Positions 17,748-26,304 of a DNA stretch of 64,000 nucleotides are shown here, one piece after another. A model generated the notes under the pieces. It saw only the letters and a program-made list of their open reading frames with translations, searched no databases and was not told where the DNA came from. Every line of letters starts with the position of its first letter. The first letter of the stretch is position 1. A program made the position numbers and the translations under genes. Origin of the DNA: Algoriphagus sp. CAU 1675 (GTDB taxonomy: Bacteria > Bacteroidota > Bacteroidia > Cytophagales > Cyclobacteriaceae); NCBI RefSeq assembly GCF_029222925.1, contig NZ_JARHUI010000006.1:124001-188000 (forward strand). The letters run 5' to 3'.

Positions 17748-18778
17748 AAGATTTAGGAATCGGAATTATTGGCACGGGATCCATCACCGGGAAGCATTTG
17801 GAGGCGATCGCTACTTTGGATCATGCCAAGGTGCTGGCTCTTCATAATCCTAAACTCGAGAGTGCCCAAAAAGCAGCAGTTACATTTGGCTTGCCCGTGT
17901 ATTCGGATTTAGAGGAGTTTTTGGCCTTGCCGGGATTGGACATAGTCTGTGTCTGCACACCAAGCGGATTGCATTTGGAGCCGGCATTGGCAGCTGCCCG
18001 AGCGGGAAAGCATGTCGTGGTTGAAAAACCTCTGGAGATCAATCTTAGCCGTGTGGACCAGCTGGTCTCTGCTTGTGAGGATAACGGGGTCAGGCTGGAA
18101 GTGATTTTCCAGAACCGTTTTTCACCCGACTACCTTAAGTTAAAAGAGGCGGTAGAAAGAGGGGAATTCGGTAGACTTCTCATGGGGAATGCCTATATCA
18201 ACTGGTTTCGGACCCCTGAATATTATTCCCAAAGTATATGGAAGGGTACTCTTGAGGGAGACGGTGGGGGAGCCTTTATCAACCAGGGAATTCACACCCT
18301 AGACCTATTGCTGGATATCATGGGAGATGTAAAAAGCGTTTTTGGCAAGGTCAAGACTGCTCTCTATCCAATTGAAGGAGAAGATTTGGGAGCTGCCATG
18401 GTGACTTTCAAAAATGGGGCAATAGGAAATATCACGGCGGCTACCTCTTTGTATCCAGGCTATCCCGAAAGGTTGGAAATATACGGGACTGAAGGAAGTG
18501 CGATTTTGGAAGCCGGTAAAATTGTAGCATGGAATATCAAGGGCAAAGAGTCCTTGGTTTCTTCAAAAGATACTTCCTCCTCCGGAGCCTCTGATCCCAC
18601 AGCTATTGGTTCTGAATTGCATGCTGCGCAATGGAGTAGGTTTTTGGAGGCCATCCAAAATGATTCTCCAAACTTGGTAAACGGGAAGGAAGGAAGAAAA
18701 TCCGTGGAATTGATTCGGGCGATCTATAAGTCTTCAGAGCTCAACCAAGAGCTTTTCTTTCCTTTTGAGGATAGTTGA
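17744..18778 (+). CDS. Gfo/Idh/MocA family oxidoreductase
   Basis: From ATG 17744 the product is 344 residues. It has an N-terminal Rossmann fold (GIIGTGSITGKHLEA), the conserved VEKPLEIN motif with the catalytic-family Lys, and a C-terminal alpha/beta domain with GGGAFINQGIHTLDLL, where the His is the usual general acid. These enzymes oxidise or reduce sugars and sugar acids with NAD(P). The overlap with dlgD by ATGA shows translational coupling. With the TRAP genes downstream it likely works on the imported sugar acid or its product. Confidence 0.85.
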   Translation: MKDLGIGIIGTGSITGKHLEAIATLDHAKVLALHNPKLESAQKAAVTFGLPVYSDLEEFLALPGLDIVCVCTPSGLHLEPALAAARAGKHVVVEKPLEINLSRVDQLVSACEDNGVRLEVIFQNRFSPDYLKLKEAVERGEFGRLLMGNAYINWFRTPEYYSQSIWKGTLEGDGGGAFINQGIHTLDLLLDIMGDVKSVFGKVKTALYPIEGEDLGAAMVTFKNGAIGNITAATSLYPGYPERLEIYGTEGSAILEAGKIVAWNIKGKESLVSSKDTSSSGASDPTAIGSELHAAQWSRFLEAIQNDSPNLVNGKEGRKSVELIRAIYKSSELNQELFFPFEDS

Positions 18779-18958
18779 ACTGAATTCGGAAATGAAAGAA
18801 AATCGCAATCGTTTCCGCAATTCGAAAGAAGATTGTAAGGAAATCAATCCTCACTTTAATAATTTGACATGCCGCTAAAAAGTAGAACCCGGATTACGCT
18901 AAAAGGGAATGAATTTTTTCCCCGTAGGTCTTTGAAGCTGGATAATTAACCATAACCC

Positions 18959-19942
18959 ATGAAAATAACTCCTTTTGCCTTACTTGGACTGCTAAGTGTA
19001 TTTTTGGCTTTTTCCTGTGAAAGTGCTCTGAACCATCGGGTGATAAAGATGGGACATGCCCAGGTTCCCAGTCACCCTGTTCACGAAGCCATGCTTTTTT
19101 TGGCCAAGAGAGTAGAGGAAAAGTCGGGAGGCAAACTCATTGTGAAAGTCTATCCCAACCAGCAACTGGGCACAGAGCGTGAGCTGGTGGAGCTATTGCA
19201 GATCGGAAGTCTGGGAATGACCAAGGTTTCGTCTGCGGCCTTAGAGGGCTTTGCTCCAACCATGCAGGTTTTTGGAATGCCCTATCTGTTCAGGGATGAT
19301 GCACATCAGCTCAAGGTCTTGGAGGGGGAAATAGGCCGACAGTTACTATTGGATCCGGAAAAATATTGGTTGAGGGGACTGTGTTACTACGATGCCGGAA
19401 AAAGGAGTTTTTATACCAAGGAAAAACCTGTAGAAACTCCAGCCGATCTCGCTGGGCTGAAGGTCCGCGTGATGGAAAGCAATACAGCTTCCAATATGGT
19501 AAAGGCCATGGGAGGTTCTCCCACTCCGGTTTCCTATGGGGAATTATATACCGCCTTGCAGCAGGGAATAGTGGACGGAGCAGAGAATAATCCTCCCAGT
19601 CTCTACACCTCCAAGCATTACGAGATTTGCAAATATTACAGCATAGATGAACATACCTCTCTTCCGGATGTGGTGATTGTGAGTACCAAGGTTTGGAATA
19701 GCCTCAATGAAGAGGAACAGCAATGGTTGCAGGAGGCAGCCGATGAATCCTCAGAATTCCAGTATAAAATCTGGGCTGAGTCCACCGAAGAATCTCTCAG
19801 AGAATTGAAAAAAGCCGGAGTAGAGATTACCTATCCGGATAAGGAACCCTTCCGGGAAGGAGTATCCGCCATGTATGAGCAAGTGAAACGGGAACAACCC
19901 GAGATTTATAAAATTGTAGAGGCCATACAGGCAGTCAAATAA
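18959..19942 (+). CDS. dctP: TRAP transporter substrate-binding lipoprotein
   Basis: The 327-residue product is a DctP-type binding protein. It opens with a lipoprotein signal (FLAFSC, Cys20) in place of the soluble periplasmic form. Family marks include HPVHEAMLFLAKRVEEKSGG, YPNQQLGTEREL, the specificity helix with LKVRVMESN and its carboxylate-binding Arg, and PVSYGELYTALQQGIVDGAEN. TRAP systems import carboxylates and sugar acids using the sodium gradient. It starts 180 bp after the oxidoreductase and leads a P-Q-M block. Confidence 0.9.
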   Translation: MKITPFALLGLLSVFLAFSCESALNHRVIKMGHAQVPSHPVHEAMLFLAKRVEEKSGGKLIVKVYPNQQLGTERELVELLQIGSLGMTKVSSAALEGFAPTMQVFGMPYLFRDDAHQLKVLEGEIGRQLLLDPEKYWLRGLCYYDAGKRSFYTKEKPVETPADLAGLKVRVMESNTASNMVKAMGGSPTPVSYGELYTALQQGIVDGAENNPPSLYTSKHYEICKYYSIDEHTSLPDVVIVSTKVWNSLNEEEQQWLQEAADESSEFQYKIWAESTEESLRELKKAGVEITYPDKEPFREGVSAMYEQVKREQPEIYKIVEAIQAVK

Positions 19943-19960
19943 TAAACCTAAAAGAACAAC

Positions 19961-20449
19961 ATGTTTTCACCTGGTATAAAGAATTCATTGGATAAGTGGG
20001 TAGCCGCTTTTCTGATTTTTCTAATGGCCTTTATGGTCGTCAATGTGAGTTGGCAGGTAGCTTCCCGCTATATTTTGAAAGATCCGAGTTCCTTTACGGA
20101 TGAACTCGCCCGCTATATGCTGATTTGGGTAGGAATGCTGGGGTCGGCCTATGTTGCAGGGAAAAATGAACACCTGGCCATTGATATAGTAATGACCAAA
20201 ATGAGTCCCAGAAATGTGTTCAAGACCAAGGTGTTGATCCATGCCTGTGTTTTGGTTTTTGCTTTGACAGCCATGGTGATTGGGGGGATCAATTTGGTAT
20301 ATATTACTTTTATTCTAGATCAAACCTCCGCTGCACTTCGAATTCCTCTGGCTTATGTGTATGCCATTATCCCTTTTAGTGGTTTGCTTGTGATTTATTA
20401 CCAGATAGGAGCAATTCTTCAACTTTTTAAGGATCAAAAGACAAGCTGA
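19961..20449 (+). CDS. dctQ: TRAP transporter small permease
   Basis: The 162-residue protein has four predicted membrane helices (about 15-35, 48-68, 88-110, 130-152). It carries the DctQ marks WQVASRYILKDPSSFTDELA and YMLIWVGMLGSAY. DctQ pairs with DctM in the inner membrane. It lies 18 bp after dctP and its stop overlaps no gene; dctM begins 1 bp later. Confidence 0.9.
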   Translation: MFSPGIKNSLDKWVAAFLIFLMAFMVVNVSWQVASRYILKDPSSFTDELARYMLIWVGMLGSAYVAGKNEHLAIDIVMTKMSPRNVFKTKVLIHACVLVFALTAMVIGGINLVYITFILDQTSAALRIPLAYVYAIIPFSGLLVIYYQIGAILQLFKDQKTS

Positions 20450-20450
20450 T

Positions 20451-21746
20451 ATGGAAACTTTAAGTGTATTGATATTAGTCCTGTCTTTCCTCTTTTTACT
20501 GGGTATTGGAGTGCCTGTTGCCTGGAGCTTGGGTTTGTCCAGTTTGCTGACTTTGATGGTGACCGTTTCCTCTTTGCCGGCGATGACGACCATAGCTCAG
20601 CGCATGGGAACAGGTTTGGACAGTTTTTCCTTATTGGCCATCCCATTCTTTATCCTTGCAGGGGAGTTGATGAACCGGGGAGGCATAGCCAATCGACTGA
20701 TTGAATTTGCAAAAGCACTGACCGGAAGGCTTCCAGGCGGACTACTTCATGTAAACGTGATTGCGGCAATGCTTATGGGCGCAATCGCAGGTTCCGCAGT
20801 AGCAGCGGCATCCTCTATGGGAGGCATTTTGGGGAAAAGAATGGAAAAGGAAGGCTATCCCAAGGAACTGGGAGCAGCAGTCAATATCACTTCTTCCACC
20901 ACAGGTTTGATTATTCCACCTTCCAATGTCTTGATCGTTTATTCCCTCGCCTCGGGAGGTGTATCGGTTGCAGCTTTGTTTGTGGCTGGATATCTACCGG
21001 GATTGTTGGTAGGGTTGTTTCTGATGATTACCGCTGCCGTTTTGGTGAAAATCAAAAAACTTCCCTCCGGAGAGGCTTCCTCTTTGGGACATCTTTTCAA
21101 GACTTTTTGGAAGGCTATTCCAAGTCTGTTTTTGTTGATCGTGGTGATAGGAGGGATCATAGCAGGGGTGTTTACCGCCACGGAAGCTTCCGCAATTGCA
21201 GTGCTTTATGCTTTGGGACTTTCCTTGGTGTATAAGGAGTTGAAGGTAAAGGATCTGCCTTCGGTACTACTCAAATCCGCTGAGACTACCGCGGTGGTGA
21301 TGCTGTTGATCGCTACTTCCATGGCCATGTCCTGGGTGATGTCTGCCGAGGAAATCCCCCAAAATATTTCCAACTCCCTGTTGTCTTTGAGTGACAATAT
21401 CATCGTGATCCTGATCATGATCAACCTGATTCTTCTCTTTGTGGGGGTGTTTATGGACATGACTCCGGCGGTTTTGATCTTCACTCCTATATTTCTTCCG
21501 GTAGTCACAGCCCTGGGAGTGGACCCGGTGCATTTTGGAATTATGATGGTGCTCAACCTTTGTATTGGGCTTTGTACTCCGCCGGTTGGTTCCATTTTGT
21601 TTATTGGAGTTGGTGTGGCTCAGACCAGTATTCAAAAAGTGATTAAGCCACTTTTGCCCTTCTTTTTTGCGATGATTCTGGCATTGATACTGATCATGTT
21701 GTTCCCGGAAATCTCCCTTTGGTTGCCAAGGGTGTTTGGAGTTTAA
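20451..21746 (+). CDS. dctM: TRAP transporter large permease
   Basis: The 431-residue protein has about twelve hydrophobic segments and the DctM phrases IPFFILAGELMNRGGIA, MGAIAGSAVAAASSMGG, IPPSNVLIVYS and FTATEASAIAVLYAL, plus LNLCIGLCTPPVG near the C-terminus. It is the substrate- and sodium-translocating subunit. Length is typical (about 425). As the last gene of dlgD-Gfo-dctPQM it gives uptake to the operon. No clear terminator follows; the downstream 800 bp is a patchwork of repeats and remnants. Confidence 0.92.
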   Translation: METLSVLILVLSFLFLLGIGVPVAWSLGLSSLLTLMVTVSSLPAMTTIAQRMGTGLDSFSLLAIPFFILAGELMNRGGIANRLIEFAKALTGRLPGGLLHVNVIAAMLMGAIAGSAVAAASSMGGILGKRMEKEGYPKELGAAVNITSSTTGLIIPPSNVLIVYSLASGGVSVAALFVAGYLPGLLVGLFLMITAAVLVKIKKLPSGEASSLGHLFKTFWKAIPSLFLLIVVIGGIIAGVFTATEASAIAVLYALGLSLVYKELKVKDLPSVLLKSAETTAVVMLLIATSMAMSWVMSAEEIPQNISNSLLSLSDNIIVILIMINLILLFVGVFMDMTPAVLIFTPIFLPVVTALGVDPVHFGIMMVLNLCIGLCTPPVGSILFIGVGVAQTSIQKVIKPLLPFFFAMILALILIMLFPEISLWLPRVFGV

Positions 21747-21774
21747 AAGAGGAGCCTCCTTTTGAAGAATTAAG

Positions 21775-22055
21775 AGCCACTCGGGGATTCACCTTGATAC
21801 CACCATACTGGTAACCCAGTCCTGACAATTCCACTCCCCAGGGATTCCCGATATCGTTTCGCTGTGCTGCACTCATCGGGACAGGCTCCGTGGGTTTCCT
21901 GTACGATCACAGGGCCTGTGCTCAGGATGCGGAACTGGTCAAACCATACGTTTTCACTTGTTTCATTTACTAGGAAAGTCTCGATGTATCCATCCTTAGG
22001 CACAGCGATCTTTTGGACCAGTTCCTCGTGCTTGTTTCGGGCTTTTTTGCTTAGG
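21775..22055 (-). pseudogene. RHS/YD-repeat protein fragment, broken
   Basis: The minus strand encodes VPKDGYIETFLVNETSENVW then FDQFRIL and VIVQETH, followed in another frame by NPWGVELSGLGYQYGGIKVNP. Joined, these read as the segment just before the RHS-associated core in Bacteroidota RHS proteins (QETH-YDPWG-type transition). The frame change happens exactly where a palindromic repeat (21845-21887) sits, so the repeat interrupts the remnant. Both ends of the gene are missing. Confidence 0.65.
21845..21887. repeat. REP-like palindrome, copy 1 (long loop)
   Basis: TCCCGAT and ATCGGGA arms are followed by CAGGCT. This copy has an extended loop (about 22 bases) and lies within the RHS remnant. 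Four further copies of the AGCCTGTCCCGA / TCGGGACAGGCT core occur in the window. Confidence 0.6.
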
Positions 22056-22146
22056 ACCCTTCCCTACAAGCCGGCCCCTCGCTAAAACAGTCCACAGGAC
22101 TGATTCTTAACGCTCGGTCCTCTTGTTTGTACAGATTACTGTCGGC

Positions 22147-22180
22147 ATTCCCGATATCGCTTCGCTCATCGGGACAGGCT
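22147..22180. repeat. REP-like palindrome, copy 2
   Basis: CCCGAT, a loop, then ATCGGGACAGGCT. It shares both arms and most of the loop with copy 1 at 21845-21887. Confidence 0.6.
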
Positions 22181-22215
22181 ATAAAGGGCATAGCCCATAT
22201 AGGCCTCCGGAGCCA

Positions 22216-22230
22216 GGAATTACAAATTCC
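22216..22230. repeat. Palindrome GGAATTACAAATTCC, copy 1
   Basis: GGAATT and AATTCC flank ACA, followed by CTTAAATAG. The same palindrome followed by TTTAAATAG occurs at 54415-54429. Confidence 0.5.
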
Positions 22231-22415
22231 CTTAAATAGTCGAGCGTAGTCTGGAGACTACTCTCAGGCAAAGACTACGCTCAGGCAAACACCTTTTTAA
22301 TAATCCATCATATATTATACCCAAGTGGGGCGCTGGGTCAAGTTTGTAAATCACCCTAATATCCAAGCCAATTTGCAATTGGTTCTAATCCTTCTGATCT
22401 CTTTTTCTAAACTAA

Positions 22416-22434
22416 AACAAATTACAAATTTGTT
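22416..22434. repeat. Palindrome with ACA centre
   Basis: AACAAATTACAAATTTGTT is a perfect eight-base inverted repeat around ACA. Its centre (AATTACAAATT) is the same as in the GGAATTACAAATTCC elements, so they may be related. Confidence 0.4.
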
Positions 22435-22583
22435 CGAATAGAAAGGTAGGTTAGAGTGTCAGAAAAGCTTCAGTGAAGCTTTTTGGCGAGAGGCCAGGTG
22501 CAGGGCTGTAAAACTACACCTAGTCCTAACCATATTCCTTCTACTCCCAGAAGGGGGGAAATGAACGGTTGGCCTTTATTCCA

Positions 22584-22618
22584 ATAAAAAAGCCGGACCC
22601 AAGAGGATCCGGCTTTCT
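22584..22618 (-). terminator. Intrinsic terminator of the ThuA gene
   Basis: Read on the minus strand, AAAGCCGGA and TCCGGCTTT form a stem followed by a T-rich run. It begins about 17 bp after the stop codon of the ThuA/dehydrogenase gene. Confidence 0.85.
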
Positions 22619-22634
22619 AGATAATGCGTTTTTC

Positions 22635-25600
22635 TTATTTGGCATTGAAGGTCATTGCTGCAAGGATAAAGGTTCCCAGTTCCCCTCCATCCTGAGGCTC
22701 ACTGACAATAAACAGTTTTCTCTTTTTTCCATTAGTCGAGCCGGTAACCGGAATGGTAGCCTGTCCATACATCACTGGAAGGTCCGGGCTTTTGACTGCT
22801 GGACCTTGTACATAGGTTCCTTTTGCAACCACTTCTCCCTCCGGACTGTCAAGTCTGACTTCAAAGTTCAAAGGAATCTTGATCGGTTCAACGGATGCAA
22901 CGGTGAAAGTAATAGAGCCTACATCCGTCAGATCTGTAGCTGGCATAGAGAAGGAAGCTTTTTCACTAGGAACCATCATGAGGTGATTGCCATCATAGGT
23001 CATGCTGGTATATCCTGTCATATCTCCAGCCGATGCGAAGCTCAGGGTATTCGCTTTTAGAACCAGAGAACTGCTTCCGGATAGAGGCTTGATGTTTTCT
23101 CCACCTGCATCGGTGTAGGATGCGTTGATCACCAAAGCACCGTTTGGTGCTGGAGCTTTTCCTAGGGTCGGATCCAAAGATCCGCTTGCAGGAAGGCTTG
23201 GTTTTTGATCTTCAGCTAGGGAGAATACATAGCTCACCAATGCTCTCAACTCAGATTCTTTGAGGTTAGGATTGGCCGGCATTACGGTTTCACCCCATAC
23301 ACCTCCGCCACCATTCTTGATTTTGTTCATCAGGTAGTCTGCGTTTCTACCTCTGTATTTTTTGGCCACGTTTACAAAAGATGGACCAATGGACTCTTCA
23401 TTTTCCTTGTGACAGGTTTTACATGTCAAAGAAGAGATCAGGGCTTTTCCGGTCATGGCTTCACTCATGACTTTGTGGCCCATATCGGCCTCGGCCATGT
23501 CAATTCCTTCCAAATAATCAGCCGCAACATAAAGGTTGCTCAAGTCATTGGAAGCTCCTGGATGATCTTCATCAGAGACAGTTACTTCATAAGCTACTTT
23601 TTTGCCAGGGAAGTAGAAGGATTGGTTGCCCTTGATCTGGATGCTTACCACTGGAGCTACATTTCCTGCATATACTGAAGCCACTAAGCTTTCTCCGGTC
23701 AATCCGGCAGGGTCTTTTGCCATAACCTGGATTTCGTATTCACCGATTTCATTGTAGGTATAGGTCAAAGAAGGTTCGGTAGTGGATTCGGTTTTTCCAT
23801 CACCCAGACTCCAGGTATAGGTCAAGGCGTCATTTTCAGGATCTGAAGCCTTCACAGAAAGGTTGACAGTTAGAGGAGTTCTTCCAGAAGTCTTGTCTGA
23901 GGTGATCTCAGTTACAACCGGAGCTCTGTTGCCTCCATTGTAATCAATTCTGAAAAGACCGGAATCCGGGTTTTTGGTAAACCATCCATTTCCGTATTCC
24001 AAAACGTACATTTTACCATCAGGTCCCATCTCCATGTCAATCAGGGCATTGAATTTAGTCCCTGCCATAAAGGGTTCCATTTTCACATAGTCCCCAGCTT
24101 CATTCATGGTCACGGCTTTGATCCAGCCTCTTATCCAGTCATAGATGAACAGTTTGCCGTCATAATAATCCGGGAATCTGGTTTCCGCCGGATACATATC
24201 GGAATAATAAACCGGACCTGCCATTGCATTTCTACCTCCAGTATTTACCTGAGGAAATTCAGGAGATATATCATATGGATACCAAATGAAGGCAGGTTGA
24301 GCGGGAGGCAGTTCTGATAAACCGGTATTGTAAGGAGAGTTGTTGACAGGCTTGGCAGGATCAAAGGCAGGGCCTGGAGTTCCTGTTTCAAAGTCAAACT
24401 CATGGTATGCGTAGTTGTTTCCTACAAAATAAGGCCAGCCAAAGTTACCCGCTTTTCTAGCTTGGTTGACTTCGTCATATCCTTTTGGTCCTCTGCTGCT
24501 CAAAGAGTCGGCTCTGGCATCAGGGCCTACTTCTCCCCAGTATAGGAAGCCTGTTTTTTGGTCAATTGAAATTCTGTAAGGGTTTCTGTTGCCCTGAACA
24601 TAGATTTCAGGCTTCGTCTTTTCTGTTCCTTGAGGATAAAGGTTTCCTTCTGGGATGGTATAGGATCCGTCCTCATTGACCTTGATTCTTATGATTTTTC
24701 CTCTCAAATCATTGGAGTTTCCTGAGCTTCGTCTGGCATCCCATTGTTTTCTTCCTTCGCGTCCATCCAAGGGTGCATAGCCATTCAAGATGAATTTGGA
24801 ATCATTTTGATTGAATGGAGTGGAGTTGTCCCCTGTAGAAAGGAAAAGGTTTCCTTCACTGTCAAAAGCGATGGATCCACCGGTATGGCAGCAGATGTAG
24901 CGCTGGGAAGGAATGTCAAGAATGACTTTTTCGGAGTCCATATCCCAAACTCCGTCCTTGTAAACAAATCTGGAAAGTCGGTTGATCTCCTCATCTCCTG
25001 CTGGGGAGTAATAAACAAACACGAAGTTGTTTTTCGCATAGTTAGGGTCCTTCTGGATTCCCATCAGGCCTTCTTCTGCGTTGACGCCCTGTACACCACT
25101 TTTCCAGTATACATCGAGTTTGGCGATTTCCTTCAGTTCCTCGGTCTCATTGTCAAAAAGTAGGATTTCTCCTCTACGCTGCACAACGAGAATGTCCAGA
25201 TTGGGAAGGATGGTCATTTCTGTTGGTTCGGTAAATCCGCCAACGGATAGAGTGGTTTTTGTAAACCTGTTTTCTTCAGGTACACGCTTGGTTTTTGCAG
25301 CGCTGTAATCCAGTTTTTCATTGTCTCCAATTGCATACTGAATACCAGCTAGCATATGCTTCAAAAACAATTCTTCTGAAAAGGATTCTTTGGTGTGTCC
25401 ACCTCCGGTGTAGAAGGCCCGTCCACCGTCAAAATCATGGTACCAGGCAATAGGATGCTCTCCCATATCCAAACCTCCCTGATACGAAGCTTCATCCAGC
25501 ATCAGGAGTTTTTTGGTAGTTGGGCTGACTTGCTTATAGCTATACCATTCATCGGTTCTTTCCCATGGATCAGGAAGGAAATCAGTAGATGGGTGTTTTT

Positions 25601-26078
25601 CGGCAGTCTTGTGGACCACTCCCGGCTGCACATTTGGATGCGGGTCATTGATTCCAGGGTGGTCGGCGAAATAGCCTCCTACCAATTGGTTGTACCAAGC
25701 CCAATCATATTCTGTGTCTGCAGCGGCGTGAATCCCCACATAGCCACCACCTGCTTGGATGTAACGCTCAAAATCAGCTTCCTGAAATTGGTTTAAAACA
25801 TCTCCGGTTGTACTTAGGAAGATTACCGCGGAATATTGTTCCAGATTGGCTTCATTGATGTCCTCTGCATTTTTGGTTTCGTCCACTTCAAAGCCGTTTT
25901 CGGCTCCGAGTTTTTGGATTGCAGCGATTCCATCCGGAATGGATTCATGGTAAAAACCGGCGGTTTTACTGAAGATCAGGACTTTTGGTTTGCCTGAACG
26001 CTTGTTACAGGAAACTAGCCCTACAGTAGCCACCAAGAGGAGAACTACAAGGTTTCTTAGGCTTTTTGGGAAATTCAT
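22635..26078 (-). CDS. ThuA / PQQ sugar dehydrogenase / PKD / cytochrome c fusion lipoprotein
   Basis: ATG 26078 is preferred over an upstream in-frame start because it gives a clean lipoprotein signal (GLVSC). The 1147-residue product has, in order: a ThuA (glutamine amidotransferase-like) domain (about 30-255, GGGYVGIHAAADTEYDW); a soluble glucose/sorbosone dehydrogenase beta-propeller (about 270-690); a PKD domain (about 700-785); a class I cytochrome c with CKTCH and a Met in ETVMPANP (about 860-940); and a C-terminal beta-sandwich that may bind carbohydrate. Such proteins oxidise sugars outside the cytoplasm and pass electrons through the haem. It has its own terminator; the divergent neighbour is a family 3 glycoside hydrolase. 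Confidence 0.88.
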   Translation of the reverse strand: MNFPKSLRNLVVLLLVATVGLVSCNKRSGKPKVLIFSKTAGFYHESIPDGIAAIQKLGAENGFEVDETKNAEDINEANLEQYSAVIFLSTTGDVLNQFQEADFERYIQAGGGYVGIHAAADTEYDWAWYNQLVGGYFADHPGINDPHPNVQPGVVHKTAEKHPSTDFLPDPWERTDEWYSYKQVSPTTKKLLMLDEASYQGGLDMGEHPIAWYHDFDGGRAFYTGGGHTKESFSEELFLKHMLAGIQYAIGDNEKLDYSAAKTKRVPEENRFTKTTLSVGGFTEPTEMTILPNLDILVVQRRGEILLFDNETEELKEIAKLDVYWKSGVQGVNAEEGLMGIQKDPNYAKNNFVFVYYSPAGDEEINRLSRFVYKDGVWDMDSEKVILDIPSQRYICCHTGGSIAFDSEGNLFLSTGDNSTPFNQNDSKFILNGYAPLDGREGRKQWDARRSSGNSNDLRGKIIRIKVNEDGSYTIPEGNLYPQGTEKTKPEIYVQGNRNPYRISIDQKTGFLYWGEVGPDARADSLSSRGPKGYDEVNQARKAGNFGWPYFVGNNYAYHEFDFETGTPGPAFDPAKPVNNSPYNTGLSELPPAQPAFIWYPYDISPEFPQVNTGGRNAMAGPVYYSDMYPAETRFPDYYDGKLFIYDWIRGWIKAVTMNEAGDYVKMEPFMAGTKFNALIDMEMGPDGKMYVLEYGNGWFTKNPDSGLFRIDYNGGNRAPVVTEITSDKTSGRTPLTVNLSVKASDPENDALTYTWSLGDGKTESTTEPSLTYTYNEIGEYEIQVMAKDPAGLTGESLVASVYAGNVAPVVSIQIKGNQSFYFPGKKVAYEVTVSDEDHPGASNDLSNLYVAADYLEGIDMAEADMGHKVMSEAMTGKALISSLTCKTCHKENEESIGPSFVNVAKKYRGRNADYLMNKIKNGGGGVWGETVMPANPNLKESELRALVSYVFSLAEDQKPSLPASGSLDPTLGKAPAPNGALVINASYTDAGGENIKPLSGSSSLVLKANTLSFASAGDMTGYTSMTYDGNHLMMVPSEKASFSMPATDLTDVGSITFTVASVEPIKIPLNFEVRLDSPEGEVVAKGTYVQGPAVKSPDLPVMYGQATIPVTGSTNGKKRKLFIVSEPQDGGELGTFILAAMTFNAK

Positions 26079-26304
26079 ATTAGGTAATTTTTTGGCAAAA
26101 TAGAGAATTCTGAAAATTGCAGCGCTAAGTAACTGAAATTCGGTCATTTTTAAGGATAAATCACTTTATTATTTCAAATTGAAACATTAAAAATTCTGAA
26201 ATTGTAGCTGTCTTGAAAGGATGTTTGTCAAATTCTGAAAAGAGTGGAGCTGAAGCTGAAATGAATACCCTTATCAAGGATTCTGAACCCTAAAAACTAT
26301 AGCC

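Larger units (their letters stand above)
22056..22583. other. Repeat-rich noncoding stretch
   Basis: Between the RHS remnant and the terminator of the ThuA gene I see no gene. The stretch holds a REP-like palindrome (22147-22180), the palindrome GGAATTACAAATTCC (22216-22230), two near-copies of an actacgctc/gagcgtagt sequence around 22240-22290, a longer palindrome (22416-22434) and a hairpin around 22474-22495 that belongs to a repeat shared with 49180-49245. Confidence 0.5.

Noticed and set aside
18804..18820. CGCAATCGTTTCCGCAA upstream of dctP as a LacI-type operator
   Set aside because: Symmetry is imperfect and no regulator gene is adjacent; too weak to list as a site.
22569..23060. 163-codon open frame on the plus strand
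   Set aside because: Antisense to the 3' end and terminator of the ThuA fusion gene.
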